A stretch of 64,000 bases of DNA from JAICYJ01 sp035695105 (GCA_035695105.1 DASSEV010000053.1:39151-103150); one strand, 5' to 3'; positions 1 to 9,166 are shown, counted from the stretch's first letter. Notes: a model not told the origin generated them from the letters alone. Made by a program: numbers and translations.

Positions 1-277
1 GGCGCAGGTGCTGAACCTGCTCGCGGACATCCGCGACGACACCGGCATCTCGTATCTGCTGATCAGCCACGACCTCGCGGTCGTCCGGCAGCTGACCCAG
101 CACACGATGGTGATGCGGCGGGGCAGGGTGGTGGAGGAGGGGCCGACCGGCGACGTGCTCGACAACCCGAAGGACGACTACACGCGGCTGCTTCGGGCGA
201 GCGTGCCCGGCCCGGGCTGGAAGCCGGTGCGGCGCCGCGAGGCAGCGGGCCCGAACCGCTCAGCGGTCGACGCGTAG
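1..277 (+). CDS. Peptide-type ABC transporter ATP-binding protein, C-terminal end
   Basis: Only the last ~92 codons are present; the gene runs off the left edge and reads in the frame beginning at base 2. The visible part holds the switch (H-loop) motif LLISHDLAVV, followed by the 'VMRRGRVVEEGPTGDVLDNP..YTRLLRASVP' type tail seen in DppD/DppF/OppD/OppF ATPases of oligopeptide and nickel uptake systems. The Walker motifs lie outside the window. Substrate cannot be told. Its 3' end overlaps the convergent membrane-protein gene by 18 nt. Family call is firm; exact transporter is not. Confidence 0.85.
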   Translation, partial: AQVLNLLADIRDDTGISYLLISHDLAVVRQLTQHTMVMRRGRVVEEGPTGDVLDNPKDDYTRLLRASVPGPGWKPVRRREAAGPNRSAVDA

Positions 278-712
278 CGTCCAGAGGGCGCCGATGGTGG
301 CGAGGATCGCGCCGATCAGCAGCACCCAGATGCCGGGAGCGACGCTGGCCGTCGCGAACAGGCCGTTGGCATGGTTGGCCGAGTCGACGTCGTCCGAGAC
401 GGTGTTCCACTCGACGATGGCCAGCGCAAGGAGCGCCACCGCGACGGCCGCGCCGAGCCGAGCGCTGATCCGCTCCGGCCGCCGGTAGTACCAGCCGGCG
501 CACCCGAGCAGGGCGAGCGCGAGCATTGCGGTCCAGCGGCCGTCGCCCGACAACCGGCCTTCGGTGACACGCCCGAGGCCGTGCGTCCATGGCATGGCCG
601 AGCCGGCCAGCGCGAGCACGGCGCCTCCGCCGGTGAGGGCAAGCCGGATGGCGAGCTGCTCGTGCTGTAGCTCGTAGCGGCGCTGATCCTCAAGGCGCGC
701 GTTCGTGGCCAT
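260..712 (-). CDS. Small four-helix membrane protein, unknown function
   Basis: About 150 aa starting MATNARLEDQ; a second in-frame ATG lies four codons upstream (724). The first ~18 residues are polar and charged, then four hydrophobic segments follow at roughly 20-40, 60-77, 85-101 and 125-147, with a short polar loop containing NTVSDDVDSANHA between the last two. I recognise no named family. The much longer open frame that extends further upstream is antisense to znuA-region coding and was not used. It faces the end of the ABC ATPase gene, overlapping its 3' end by 18 nt. Confidence 0.6.
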   Translation of the reverse strand: MATNARLEDQRRYELQHEQLAIRLALTGGGAVLALAGSAMPWTHGLGRVTEGRLSGDGRWTAMLALALLGCAGWYYRRPERISARLGAAVAVALLALAIVEWNTVSDDVDSANHANGLFATASVAPGIWVLLIGAILATIGALWTLRVDR

Positions 713-921
713 GGTGGCCTGCATTGAAGCACCACAGCGAGTCAGAAACAGGACGTCAAACGTATCGCGGACCGGCGGAACTCCGGCACACCGACGCGAC
801 GATCGAACGCATTTCGTGACTCCCCCGGCGCTCCAACGTCCGATTGCGGCCCGAAAACGCCTCTGAGGCGGTGTCGGGCGGCTGCGGCGTAACGTTGCGG
901 AACTGTGACGAGGCGGTGCGG

Positions 922-1827
922 CTAGGGCGTTGGAGGTGCCGTGCCCAGAAACCCCGCCACCATGGCGCGCATGTCCCACCGCTCCATGCCGAGGTACGTG
1001 GCGCCTGGCGAGCCGGCCGGTCCCAGCGTGTCCCCGTACAGGTTCGCGTACACCCTGACGCCGGCCTCCGATGCGATCTGCTGCTCGAGCTTCGGGCTCA
1101 ACGACGACTCGGTGAAGATCGCGGCCACATGTTGCTCGCGGATCCGCTGGATCAGGTCGGCCACGCCGCTCGCGCTCACCTGTGCCGCGGTTGACAACGC
1201 CGGCAGCACCGAGCCGACCACTCGAATCCCGTAGTGCGTTGCGAAATAGCCGAACGCGTCGTGGTTCGTCACCAGCAGACGCTGTGTGCGCGGCACCGTT
1301 GTGATCAGCCTCCGGTTGCCCGCGTCCATCGCCCGGATCCTGGACGCGTATGCGTGCGCACGGGACCGGTAGCCGGCGGCGTGGGCCGGATCGAGCCGCG
1401 CCAGGCGCGCTCCCAGGCCGGTCGCCGCCCGCTCGAACAGCGTCGGGTCGAACCACCAGTGGGGATCGTCGCCTCGGAGCGGCAGCCCCGCGGACGCCAC
1501 CCAGACCGGCGTGCCCGGAACCGAGCTCGCCACGAGGCCTGCCGCCCAGCGATCCAGCCCGGCGCCCGATTCGACGACCAGCCTGGCACCCGACAGCCCG
1601 ATCGCCGTGCTCGGCGTCGGCTCGAAGTCGTGCGGATCCACATTCGGCCTCAGGATCCCAACGACGTGAACGTCCGGCCCGCCCACGTTCCGCACCAGGT
1701 CCTGCATCTGCGTCGTCGTCGCCACCACGGTCACGCGGCCCGGCTCGCCCTTGGGGATCTGCGTCGTCGTGCAGGCGGCTGCCAGCAGGGTGAAAAGGGC
1801 AGCGGCTGCGAGCGGGCGGCGGATCAC
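922..1827 (-). CDS. znuA: Metal ABC transporter substrate-binding lipoprotein (zinc/manganese family)
   Basis: A 301-aa cluster A-I (ZnuA/TroA/PsaA) solute-binding protein. The GTG start was chosen because it gives a proper lipoprotein signal: RR, a hydrophobic stretch and lipobox LAAAC with Cys19. The three metal-ligand histidines of the family are visible: His66 in VDPHDFEP, His123 in DPHWWFDP and His189 in TNHDAFGYF, with FTESS supplying the acidic neighbourhood further on. It lacks the long His-rich loop of many zinc-specific proteins. It is divergent from zur-znuC-znuB, so it is the receptor of that transporter. Zinc rather than manganese is inferred from the linked Fur-family gene. Confidence 0.88.
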   Translation of the reverse strand: MIRRPLAAAALFTLLAAACTTTQIPKGEPGRVTVVATTTQMQDLVRNVGGPDVHVVGILRPNVDPHDFEPTPSTAIGLSGARLVVESGAGLDRWAAGLVASSVPGTPVWVASAGLPLRGDDPHWWFDPTLFERAATGLGARLARLDPAHAAGYRSRAHAYASRIRAMDAGNRRLITTVPRTQRLLVTNHDAFGYFATHYGIRVVGSVLPALSTAAQVSASGVADLIQRIREQHVAAIFTESSLSPKLEQQIASEAGVRVYANLYGDTLGPAGSPGATYLGMERWDMRAMVAGFLGTAPPTP

Positions 1828-1850
1828 GGCCGCACAACCGTAGCAAGAAC

Positions 1851-1870
1851 GATAATGGTTTTCATATTTT
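1851..1870. promoter_or_regulatory. Candidate Zur/Fur operator between znuA and zur
   Basis: The AT-rich stretch GATAATGGTTTTCATATTTT stands out in a very GC-rich setting and has the ATG..CAT core of Fur/Zur boxes (TGATAATNATTATCA-like). It lies between the divergent znuA and zur genes, so one bound regulator could repress both directions. The palindrome is imperfect; this is a motif judgement without a matrix score. Confidence 0.5.
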
Positions 1871-1891
1871 GCGAACGGTGTCCGTTCTCGA

Positions 1892-1897
1892 TAGCAT
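1892..1897 (+). promoter_or_regulatory. -10 hexamer TAGCAT of zur (leaderless type)
   Basis: TAGCAT ends exactly 6 nt before the zur ATG at 1904. With normal -10 to start-site spacing the transcript would begin at or next to the A of ATG. No Shine-Dalgarno sequence is present in the 20 nt before the start. The candidate Zur box at 1851-1870 would overlap the -35 side, as expected for autoregulation. Confidence 0.5.
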
Positions 1898-1903
1898 GTC
1901 CGC

Positions 1904-2311
1904 ATGGAACCAGGCCGCAACCGCCGCGCTCGCATGGCCCTGCTCGACGCCGGCCGCTCCATGGGCCGCGCGTTCAGCGTGCGCGAGCTGCACGCGGCCG
2001 CCCAGCGTGCGGAGCCGAAGCTCGGCCTGACCACCGCCTACCGCACGGTCGAGCGCTGGCGCGAGGAGGGCTGGGCGGAGGATGCCGGCAGCCGCGGCGG
2101 CGAGGCGGTCTACGTGCTCTGCGCCGCACAGGGCCACCATCACCACGTCGTCTGCGTCGACTGCGGCGCCACCGCGCTGCTCGAGGGCTGCGCGCTCGAG
2201 CCCGCCCGCGACTCCGCCCGCTCCGCGGGATTCGACCTGCTGGATTCAGCGCTCGCCGCCCTGCCGGCGCGCTGCGCCACCTGCGCGGACGGCGATGGCG
2301 GCCGCGGCTGA
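1904..2311 (+). CDS. zur: Fur-family metal-responsive repressor (Zur-like)
   Basis: A 135-aa Fur-family protein: N-terminal winged helix with recognition-helix text GLTTAYRTVERW (about 41-52), then the dimerisation/metal domain with HHHHVVCVDCG (78-88) and a second pair CATC (124-127). The two CxxC pairs form the structural zinc site of the family; the His cluster provides regulatory-site ligands. Sitting directly upstream of, and overlapping by 17 nt, the ATPase gene of a zinc-type ABC transporter argues for Zur rather than Fur or PerR. Likely autoregulated from the short znuA-zur intergenic region. Confidence 0.85.
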   Translation: MEPGRNRRARMALLDAGRSMGRAFSVRELHAAAQRAEPKLGLTTAYRTVERWREEGWAEDAGSRGGEAVYVLCAAQGHHHHVVCVDCGATALLEGCALEPARDSARSAGFDLLDSALAALPARCATCADGDGGRG

Positions 2312-3059
2312 GATCGCCCGGGCGCCGGTCGCCCGGCTTCGCGACGTCACCGTTGCCTACGGCGAGCACGTCGCCCTCGACGGCGTCACGCTCGACCTGC
2401 CCGCCGGCTCGATCGTCGGCCTGATCGGCCCGAACGGCGCCGGCAAGACGACGCTGCTGCGGACGCTGCTCGGCGTGCTCCAGCCGAGCGCCGGCCGGGT
2501 CGAGGTTCGCGGCGCAATCGGCTACATGCCGCAGCTGGGCGAGGCCGCCTGGAGCCATCCGCTCACCGCGCTCGACGTCGCGCTGCAGGGCTCGTACCGC
2601 CGCGTGGGGTGGCTGCGGCGACCCTCGTCATCGGAGCGGGCCGCCGCGCTCGGCGCCTTGGCCCGTGTGGGCATGGAGGATCTCGCCGGCCGCCAGATCG
2701 GGCGGCTCTCCGGTGGCCAGCGCCAGCGCGTGCTGCTCGCCCGCGCCCTGATGCAGGACGCGCGCCTGCTCCTGCTGGATGAGCCGCTGTCGGGCGCCGA
2801 CGCCGCCACCTCCTCCGCGTTCCAGGACACGCTGGATCGCCTGCGCGACGAGGGGCGCACCGTGGTCGTCTCCACGCACGACCTGGCCTGGTCGGTCCGC
2901 CGCTGCGACCTCCTCTGCCTGCTCTCCGGCCGCGTCGTCTCGTACGGCCCGCCCGCCGACGCGCTAGCCCCGTCGCGGCTGGCCGACGCCTACGGCGGCG
3001 AGCTGATCGACGTCGGCGGCGTGCGCATCCTTGCCCCGGAAGGGCACCACGCCCACTGA
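2295..3059 (+). CDS. znuC: Zinc/manganese ABC transporter ATP-binding protein
   Basis: A 254-aa ABC ATPase. Walker A GPNGAGKT at 45-52, signature LSGGQRQ from 138, Walker B LLLLDEP around 158-164 and switch His195 in VSTHDL are all intact. The start ATG at 2295 overlaps the end of zur by 17 nt, which suggests translational coupling. It powers the permease that follows, whose start codon overlaps this stop by one base (TGATG). The C-terminal GHHAH is a small His-rich tail that could touch metal. Assigned to cluster A-I metal uptake from context. Confidence 0.9.
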   Translation: MAAAAEIARAPVARLRDVTVAYGEHVALDGVTLDLPAGSIVGLIGPNGAGKTTLLRTLLGVLQPSAGRVEVRGAIGYMPQLGEAAWSHPLTALDVALQGSYRRVGWLRRPSSSERAAALGALARVGMEDLAGRQIGRLSGGQRQRVLLARALMQDARLLLLDEPLSGADAATSSAFQDTLDRLRDEGRTVVVSTHDLAWSVRRCDLLCLLSGRVVSYGPPADALAPSRLADAYGGELIDVGGVRILAPEGHHAH

Positions 3060-3904
3060 TGCACTACCTCACTGACCCCCTGCAGTTCGAGTTCATGCGA
3101 CGTGCGCTGATGGCTATCGTGCTCACGGGCATCGTGTCAGGCGTGCTCGGCACATACGTCGTGCTGCGCGGACTCGCCTTCATCGGCGATGCCCTCACGC
3201 ACGCCGTGTTTCCGGGCATCGTCATCGCGGTCGCGGCCGGGCGGAGCATCCTGCTCGGCGCGCTCGTGGTCGGCATCGCCACGGCGCTCGGAATCGCGAC
3301 GATCAGCCGCAACCGCCGCGTCAGCGAGGACACCGCGATCGGCATCCTGTTCGCGGCCATGTTCGCTCTGGGCGTGGTCCTGGTGTCGACGCTGGCAACG
3401 TACCAGCAGGATGTCGCCGACCTGCTATTCGGCCAGATCCTGTCCGTGTCGCGCACGGATCTCTATCTGGCCGGCGCCACCACTGTCGTCGCGCTCACGG
3501 CGACCGTCCTTCTGAACAAGGAGTTCTCGCTGATCGGCTTCGACCGCGATATGGCGGAGGCCATGCGCTATCCGGTCTTCGTCCTCGACCTGATCCTGCT
3601 CGGGCTGATCACGCTGGCCATCGTGGTCTCGCTGCAGACCATCGGCAACATCCTCGTGCTGGCCATGCTCGTCACGCCCGCGGCGACAGCCCGGCTGCTC
3701 ACGGATCGCCTGGGGACGATGCAGGTGCTTTCAGCCGCGCTCGGCGTGGCCGCCGGCGTGATCGGCCTCTACATCTCCTTCTGGTGGAACGTCGCGTCCG
3801 GTGGCGCCGTGGTGCTGACGTCGACCGCGATCTTCTTCGCCGTCTTCACCGCGGTCGAGCTCGCGCCGCGTCTGCGCCGGCCGGCCGTCGCGCCGGCCGG
3901 CTGA
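3059..3904 (+). CDS. znuB: Zinc/manganese ABC transporter permease
   Basis: A 281-aa ABC-3 family integral membrane permease with about eight hydrophobic segments. Typical family text is present: VLRGLAFIGDALTHAVFPG near the N-terminus, EDTAIGILFAAMFALG in the middle and LVTPAATARLLTDR before the C-terminal helices. It forms the membrane channel of the transporter with ZnuC and the lipoprotein ZnuA encoded divergently. Start ATG overlaps the znuC stop by one base, so the two are translated together. The metal is inferred, not shown. Confidence 0.9.
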   Translation: MHYLTDPLQFEFMRRALMAIVLTGIVSGVLGTYVVLRGLAFIGDALTHAVFPGIVIAVAAGRSILLGALVVGIATALGIATISRNRRVSEDTAIGILFAAMFALGVVLVSTLATYQQDVADLLFGQILSVSRTDLYLAGATTVVALTATVLLNKEFSLIGFDRDMAEAMRYPVFVLDLILLGLITLAIVVSLQTIGNILVLAMLVTPAATARLLTDRLGTMQVLSAALGVAAGVIGLYISFWWNVASGGAVVLTSTAIFFAVFTAVELAPRLRRPAVAPAG

Positions 3905-3909
3905 GAGCG

Positions 3910-6558
3910 CTACCAGGTCTTGGCGCGCGCCGACGACGGCCGCGCTGCGACGCGGGCTCGCGCATCGACGACGGTGCAGCCGTCGGCATTCGCGATCACC
4001 GGGTTCATGTCCAGCTCGGCCACCTCGGGCAGGTCCTCGGCGAGCGCGGACAGCCGCATCAACAGGTCGGTCAGTGCAGCCGCGTTGGCGGCCGGCCCAC
4101 CGCGGAAGCCGGCCACCAGCCGTCCCGCCTTCCCGCTCGAGAGCAGCTCGGCGGCGTCCACGTCGGTGATCGGCGCGATCCGAAATCCGGCCTGCCCGAT
4201 CAGCTCGGCCATCACGCCGCCCGGCCCGAACGCAACCAGCGGGCCGAACACCGGATCCTGAACCAGCCCCGCGAGCAGCTCGACCCCCGACGGGGCCATC
4301 CGCTGCACGATCACCGGGCCGTCCATGTCCGAGGCCGCCTGCTCGACCGACGCCTCGTCCCTAAGTGACAGCCGTACCCCGCCGCGCTCGGTCTTGTGCG
4401 CGCCCGCCTCCGCCAGCTTCACCGCGACCGGCATGCCGAGCTCGAGGGCGGCGGCCACGGCCTCCGGCGGGGTGCGGGCCGTCCGCTCCGCCACGAGCGG
4501 GATGCCGTACGCCGTGAGCAGGTCGCGCAGCGCATCCGGCCCCAGCCAGCCCTCGCCGTCGGCCAGCGCGCGCTCCACGAACCGCCGCCCGGCCGGCCCA
4601 TCGATGTCCTCCGGCCGGCGTGTGACGCCCGCCGGACGGCGCAGCCACGCCGCCCGCTCCACAGCGCGGCCGAGCGCGCGGGCCGCCGACTCCGGGTAGC
4701 TGAAGGCCGCAACGCCGCATCCTGCGCGAGCGAAGGCCGGCGGAACGCCGACCGCCGTCATCACCACGGCGAGCACCGGCTTCTCGGCGCCGGCCGCAGC
4801 CCGAACGACCGCCTCCGCGACCTCGTCGGCCGACGCAGGAGCGGCCGGCGCGAACAGCACGATCGCTGCATCGACGGCGGTGTCTGCGAGCACCGCGGGG
4901 ATCGCCCGCTCGTACGCGTCGGCGGTCGCGGAGCCGAGCAGGTCGACGGGGTTCTGGGCCGACGCCTCGGCCGGGAGCATCCCCTCGAGCGCGGCGACCG
5001 TCTCCGGTGTGAGCGGTGGCAGCTCGATCCCGGACGCCTCGCAGGCGTCGGCGCAGAGGATGCCGAGGCCGCCGGCGTTGGTGATCACCCCGACCCGGTT
5101 GCCCGCTGGCTGCGGCTGTGTGGACATCAGCGACGCGGCGTCCAGCGCCTCCCCGAGCGTCACCGCCCGGATCACGCCCGCCTCCCGGAACAGCGCCTCG
5201 ACGGCGGCATCCGAGCCGGCCAGCGCAGCCGTGTGCGACCCCGCCGCTCGCGCCCCGGCTCGGCTGACGCCGCTCTTGATCGCCACCACCGGCTTTCGCC
5301 GGGCCACGCGCCGGGCGACCCGTGCGAAGCCGCGAGGGTTCCCGAACGACTCGACGTAGAGCAGCACCAGCCGCGTGTCGTCGTCGCCCTCCCAGTACGA
5401 GAGCAGGTCGTTGCTGGAGATGTCCGCCTTGTTGCCGATCGAGACGAAGCCCGAGAGCCCGACGCCGCGCGTCGCCGTCTTCTCGAGCAGGGCGAGGCCG
5501 AGCGCCCCGCTCTGCGACGAGAAACCGATCGTGCCGGCGGGGAACGGCCGCGGCGCGAACGTCGCGTTCAGGTGCGACCCGGGAACGGCGATGCCCAGGC
5601 AGTTCGGCCCGAGCAGCCGTGCGCCGTAGCTGCGGATCAGCTCCAGCAGCTGCTCCTGCCGCTCACGCCCGTCGGCACCCGTCTCGGCGAACCCTGCCGA
5701 AATCACGCACACGGCTCGCGTGCCGTGCTCGAGCACATCGCGCACCGCATCGATCACCGCCAGCGCGGGCACGCACACGACCGCCAGGTCGACCGGCACC
5801 GCGATCTCGGCCACGGCCGTCACCGCGGGCACGCCGGCGACGGGCTCGCCACGCAGGTTGACGGGATAGACGGCCCCGCCGAAGTCTGCCGCGAGCAGGT
5901 TGCGCACGACGGAGTTGCCGATCGCGTCCGAGCGCGACGAGGCGCCGACGACCGCCACCGACGCGGGGCGGAAGAACGGCACCAGCGAGGCCACCGCCGC
6001 GTCGCGATCACGCTCGTCCACCCGCTCCAGGTACCGCTCGGTGGCCCGGATCGGGAAGCTCAGCTCGACGACGCCGCCCTCCGTCTGCCGCGTCACCTCG
6101 AACCCTGCGTCGCGGAAGACCGACAGCATCAATGCGTTCCCAGGCACCACCTGCGCGACGAACCGCTCGATCCCGACGGGGCCCGCGAACGCCGCGAGCT
6201 GCTCCAGCAGCCGGGTGCCGACACCGCGGCCCTGCAGCTCGTCCTGCACCGTGAATGCAACCTCGGCCGCTGCCGGATCCCGAAGCCGCTCGAAGCTGCC
6301 GAGCGCCACGATCCGCCCGCCGCGCACCCCGACCAGCCCCAGCCGCTCGATGCCGTCGCCCGCTGCGTACGCGTCGGCCGCCGCGACTCCAGGATCGCGG
6401 AGATCGCCGAAGCGCAGCCACATGCTCTCCGGGGACAGCCGGCGGAACAGCTCCTGCACCTGCTCGCGATCATCGGGCCCGGCGGGACGCAGGCGCAGCG
6501 TCGTACCGTCGCGCAGGATCACGTCGCGCACCGCAGCCGCGTCCAGCGCCCCGGTCAC
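3910..6558 (-). CDS. GNAT acetyltransferase fused to ADP-forming acyl-CoA synthetase
   Basis: An 882-aa two-part protein. Residues about 13-170 are a GNAT domain (acetyl-CoA loop QGRGVGT near 109-115). From about 195 follow the NDP-forming acyl-CoA synthetase modules: CoA-binding Rossmann domain (VAVVGASSRSDAIGNS), succinyl-CoA-ligase-like domain with the phospho-accepting histidine His442 in GSHTAALAG, and a C-terminal ATP-grasp domain (PVAVKLAEAGAHKTERGGV). GNAT-first order is the actinobacterial arrangement of Pat-type protein lysine acetyltransferases. An intact histidine means the synthetase half may still be active, so acetate/acyl-CoA conversion or protein acylation are both possible. 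GTG start overlaps the upstream dehydrogenase stop (GTGA). Confidence 0.85.
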   Translation of the reverse strand: MTGALDAAAVRDVILRDGTTLRLRPAGPDDREQVQELFRRLSPESMWLRFGDLRDPGVAAADAYAAGDGIERLGLVGVRGGRIVALGSFERLRDPAAAEVAFTVQDELQGRGVGTRLLEQLAAFAGPVGIERFVAQVVPGNALMLSVFRDAGFEVTRQTEGGVVELSFPIRATERYLERVDERDRDAAVASLVPFFRPASVAVVGASSRSDAIGNSVVRNLLAADFGGAVYPVNLRGEPVAGVPAVTAVAEIAVPVDLAVVCVPALAVIDAVRDVLEHGTRAVCVISAGFAETGADGRERQEQLLELIRSYGARLLGPNCLGIAVPGSHLNATFAPRPFPAGTIGFSSQSGALGLALLEKTATRGVGLSGFVSIGNKADISSNDLLSYWEGDDDTRLVLLYVESFGNPRGFARVARRVARRKPVVAIKSGVSRAGARAAGSHTAALAGSDAAVEALFREAGVIRAVTLGEALDAASLMSTQPQPAGNRVGVITNAGGLGILCADACEASGIELPPLTPETVAALEGMLPAEASAQNPVDLLGSATADAYERAIPAVLADTAVDAAIVLFAPAAPASADEVAEAVVRAAAGAEKPVLAVVMTAVGVPPAFARAGCGVAAFSYPESAARALGRAVERAAWLRRPAGVTRRPEDIDGPAGRRFVERALADGEGWLGPDALRDLLTAYGIPLVAERTARTPPEAVAAALELGMPVAVKLAEAGAHKTERGGVRLSLRDEASVEQAASDMDGPVIVQRMAPSGVELLAGLVQDPVFGPLVAFGPGGVMAELIGQAGFRIAPITDVDAAELLSSGKAGRLVAGFRGGPAANAAALTDLLMRLSALAEDLPEVAELDMNPVIANADGCTVVDARARVAARPSSARAKTW

Positions 6559-7511
6559 TCGTCCACCACCAGCACCGCCGACCCCGAGAGCTCTCCGGCC
6601 GCGAGCCGGTCGAGCGCGGTCGCCGCCTGCTCGAGCGGGAACGTCTCCGTGCGCGGCTCGATCGGGATGTCGGCCGCCACCTCCAGGAACTCGCGCGCGT
6701 CCTCCCGGGTGAAGTTCGCGACCGAGCGCAGCACCCGCTCCCGCCACAGCAGGTCGTAGTCGAAGGCCGGCATGCCGTCGAGGTGGATGGCGTTGATCGC
6801 GACAGTCCCCGCCGGGCCCAATGCCGCAAGCGCATCGACCACCACGGCGCCGGCCGGCGCGAACGTGACGGCAGCGTGCAGCGGAGCCGGCGGCCGGGCG
6901 TCGTACTCGCCCGTCCAGGACGCGCCGAGCTCGGCCGCGCGGCGGCGTTCGGCCTCCGAGCGGGCGAAGACGAAGACGTCGCAGCCCCGGTGCACGGCGA
7001 CCTGGATGGCCAGATGTGCGGACGAGCCGAACCCGAACAGTCCCAGCCGCTGGCCCGGCTGGATCCCGCTCAGGCGGAGCGAGCGGTAGCCGATGATGCC
7101 CGCGCAGAGCAGCGGCGCGGCGTGCACGTCGTCGAACCGGTCGGGGATGGGGAAGACGAAGTCCTCGCGCGCCACCATCCGCTCGGCGTAGCCGCCGTCA
7201 CGCGTCCACCCAGTGAGCTCGGCCTGCTCGCAGAGGTTCTCCCGGCCGGCCAGGCAGTGTTCGCAGGTGCCGTCCGCGCCGCCCAGCCAGGCGACGCCGA
7301 CCCGCCTTCCGTCGGCGGTGCGGGCGATCACCTGATGCCCGGGGATGAGCGGAAGCCGCCGCGGCTCGATGTCGCCGGCCACGATCTGCAGGTCGGTTCG
7401 GCACACGCCGCACGCCGCCACGTCCAGGAGCAGCTCGCCCGGGCCCGGCTCGGGCTCGGCCACCTCCTGGGGCGCCAGCAGGCCCGGCCCGGAGAACACG
7501 ATCGCGCGCAT
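6555..7511 (-). CDS. Zinc-binding alcohol dehydrogenase family protein
   Basis: A 318-aa medium-chain dehydrogenase. Catalytic zinc ligands Cys34 (CGVCRTD) and His59 (GHQ) are present. The structural-zinc lobe reads GADGTCEHCLAGRENLC: three cysteines (83, 86, 94) are in place but the first of the usual four is Asp80. The nucleotide-binding motif is GLFGFGSSAHLA. ATG at 7511 is preferred over a TTG four codons upstream. It is cotranscribed with the acyl-CoA synthetase fusion (4-nt overlap), suggesting an alcohol/aldehyde to acyl-CoA route, but substrate is unknown. Confidence 0.85.
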   Translation of the reverse strand: MRAIVFSGPGLLAPQEVAEPEPGPGELLLDVAACGVCRTDLQIVAGDIEPRRLPLIPGHQVIARTADGRRVGVAWLGGADGTCEHCLAGRENLCEQAELTGWTRDGGYAERMVAREDFVFPIPDRFDDVHAAPLLCAGIIGYRSLRLSGIQPGQRLGLFGFGSSAHLAIQVAVHRGCDVFVFARSEAERRRAAELGASWTGEYDARPPAPLHAAVTFAPAGAVVVDALAALGPAGTVAINAIHLDGMPAFDYDLLWRERVLRSVANFTREDAREFLEVAADIPIEPRTETFPLEQAATALDRLAAGELSGSAVLVVDE

Positions 7512-7659
7512 CGGTGCAGTCAATCATCTGGCGGCGTTCTCCGGATCCGTACTTTCCGGTAGCACCGGCGCGCTAGCCCCTGATGCAGGCGCGCGCCAAA
7601 GCGGTTGCAATGAGAGTGCCTCGTTTGTTACAGGCACGTTGATCGTTCGGAGGTGTGTC

Positions 7660-9132
7660 ATGTCCACTCCAACGGTGGTTTCTTCCGCACAGTCCGGCGC
7701 CCCCGCGCGTCCCGGGCTGAAGCGATCGCTCGGGCTCTCCATGGCAACGGCCCTGGTGATCGGCAACATGGTCGGCTCGGGCGTGTTCGGGCTGCCGTCC
7801 TCGCTGGCATCGACCGGCCCCATCTCGCTGCTGGCGTGGATCTTCACCGGCGCCGGCGCGATCATGCTCGCGCTGGTCTTCGCCAACCTCGGCCGCGCCT
7901 ATCCACGCACGGGCGGGCCGTATGCCTACACGCGCCGGGCGTTCGGCGACTTCGCCGGATTCTGGACGGCGTGGGGCTACTGGATTGCAGCCTGGGCCGG
8001 CAACGCCGCGATCGCGACCATCTTCGTCAGCTACGGCACGGTGTTCTGGCCGGAGCTGGGCACGAACAACCTGCTCGCGTTCTCGGTCGGCCTGTCGGTG
8101 ATCTGGCTGCTGACGCTCGTCAACTGCGCGGGCGTGCGCGAGTCGGGGATCGTGCAGCTGGTCACGACGGTGCTCAAGTTCGTGCCGCTGCTGCTGATCG
8201 GCGTGATCGGCCTGTTCTACATCAGCTCAGGCAACTTCACGCCCTTCGATCCGAACCACACGACGCTCGCAGGCCACTGGCACGCGATCACCTTCGCCGG
8301 CACGCTGACCCTCTGGGCCTTCCTGGGCCTCGAGTCGGCGACCATCCCGGCTGAGGAGATCAAGGACGTCGAGAAGACGCTGCCGCGGGCGACCATCTTC
8401 GGCACGATCGCGACAACGGTCATGTACGTGCTGGCGACGGTGTCGATCATGGGCGTGATCCCCGCGTCGCAGCTGGCCAACTCCAACGCGCCGTTCGCCG
8501 ATGCGGCACGGCAGATGTGGGGCACCTCGGTGCTCGGCGTCGGGCCGGACAAGCTGATCGCCGCGATCGCGATGATCTCGACCTTCGGCGCCCTCAACGG
8601 CTGGATCCTGATCCAGGGGCGCATGCCTCTGGCGGCCGCCGAGGACGGGCTGTTCCCCAAGCAGTTCGCACAGGTGAGCGGCACCCGCCGCACCCCGGTG
8701 GTCGGGCTGGTCGTGTCGTCCGTGCTGCTGACGGCGCTGATGGCGATGAACTACCAGTCGAACCTGGTGGATACCTTCACCAAGGTGATCATCCTGGCCA
8801 CACTGACCACGCTGGTGCCGTACGCGTTTGCGTCGGCGGCACAGCTGATGCTGATGTTCCGGGAGCCGGATCGCTTCAGCGGACGCAGGCTGGCGGTTGA
8901 CGTGGTCACGGCAGTCCTCGCCTTCGCCTACTCCTTCTGGATGATCTACGGGGCGGGCGAGGAGTACATCGCACAGGGATTCCTGCTCCTGATGGCCGGC
9001 ATCCCGGTGTACGTGTACATCAAGTACCGGCAGTCGAAGGAGGCGCAGCCGGCGCCGGTCGCCCCGGCGCCGCGCCAGCCGGCCGTCGCGGCCGCCCAGC
9101 CCGAGCGAGAGCTCGTGGGGGCGGGGCGATGA
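7660..9132 (+). CDS. APC-superfamily amino acid permease/antiporter
   Basis: A 490-aa transporter with about twelve hydrophobic segments. The N-terminal GNMVGSGVFGLPSSLAS and GRAYPRTGGPYAYTRRAFGD are characteristic of the basic amino acid/polyamine antiporter (AdiC/CadB/PotE-like) branch. The C-terminus carries a ~35-residue Ala/Pro/Gln-rich cytoplasmic tail. The ATG at 7660 has a good ribosome-binding site, GGAGG at 7649-7653. The gene stands alone, divergent from the alcohol dehydrogenase and followed by a strong hairpin. Substrate not determined. Confidence 0.85.
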   Translation: MSTPTVVSSAQSGAPARPGLKRSLGLSMATALVIGNMVGSGVFGLPSSLASTGPISLLAWIFTGAGAIMLALVFANLGRAYPRTGGPYAYTRRAFGDFAGFWTAWGYWIAAWAGNAAIATIFVSYGTVFWPELGTNNLLAFSVGLSVIWLLTLVNCAGVRESGIVQLVTTVLKFVPLLLIGVIGLFYISSGNFTPFDPNHTTLAGHWHAITFAGTLTLWAFLGLESATIPAEEIKDVEKTLPRATIFGTIATTVMYVLATVSIMGVIPASQLANSNAPFADAARQMWGTSVLGVGPDKLIAAIAMISTFGALNGWILIQGRMPLAAAEDGLFPKQFAQVSGTRRTPVVGLVVSSVLLTALMAMNYQSNLVDTFTKVIILATLTTLVPYAFASAAQLMLMFREPDRFSGRRLAVDVVTAVLAFAYSFWMIYGAGEEYIAQGFLLLMAGIPVYVYIKYRQSKEAQPAPVAPAPRQPAVAAAQPERELVGAGR

Positions 9133-9166
9133 CGATGCCGGGCTCGGGCGCATAGGCCCGGCTCAA

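Noticed and set aside
3910..6558. Reading the GNAT/acyl-CoA synthetase as plain succinyl-CoA ligase
   Set aside because: Both subunit-like parts are in one chain with an N-terminal GNAT domain and ADP-forming acetyl-CoA synthetase order.
4396..6759. Long plus-strand frame opposite the acyl-CoA synthetase gene
   Set aside because: Arg/His-rich shadow without motifs; the minus-strand enzyme has complete domains.
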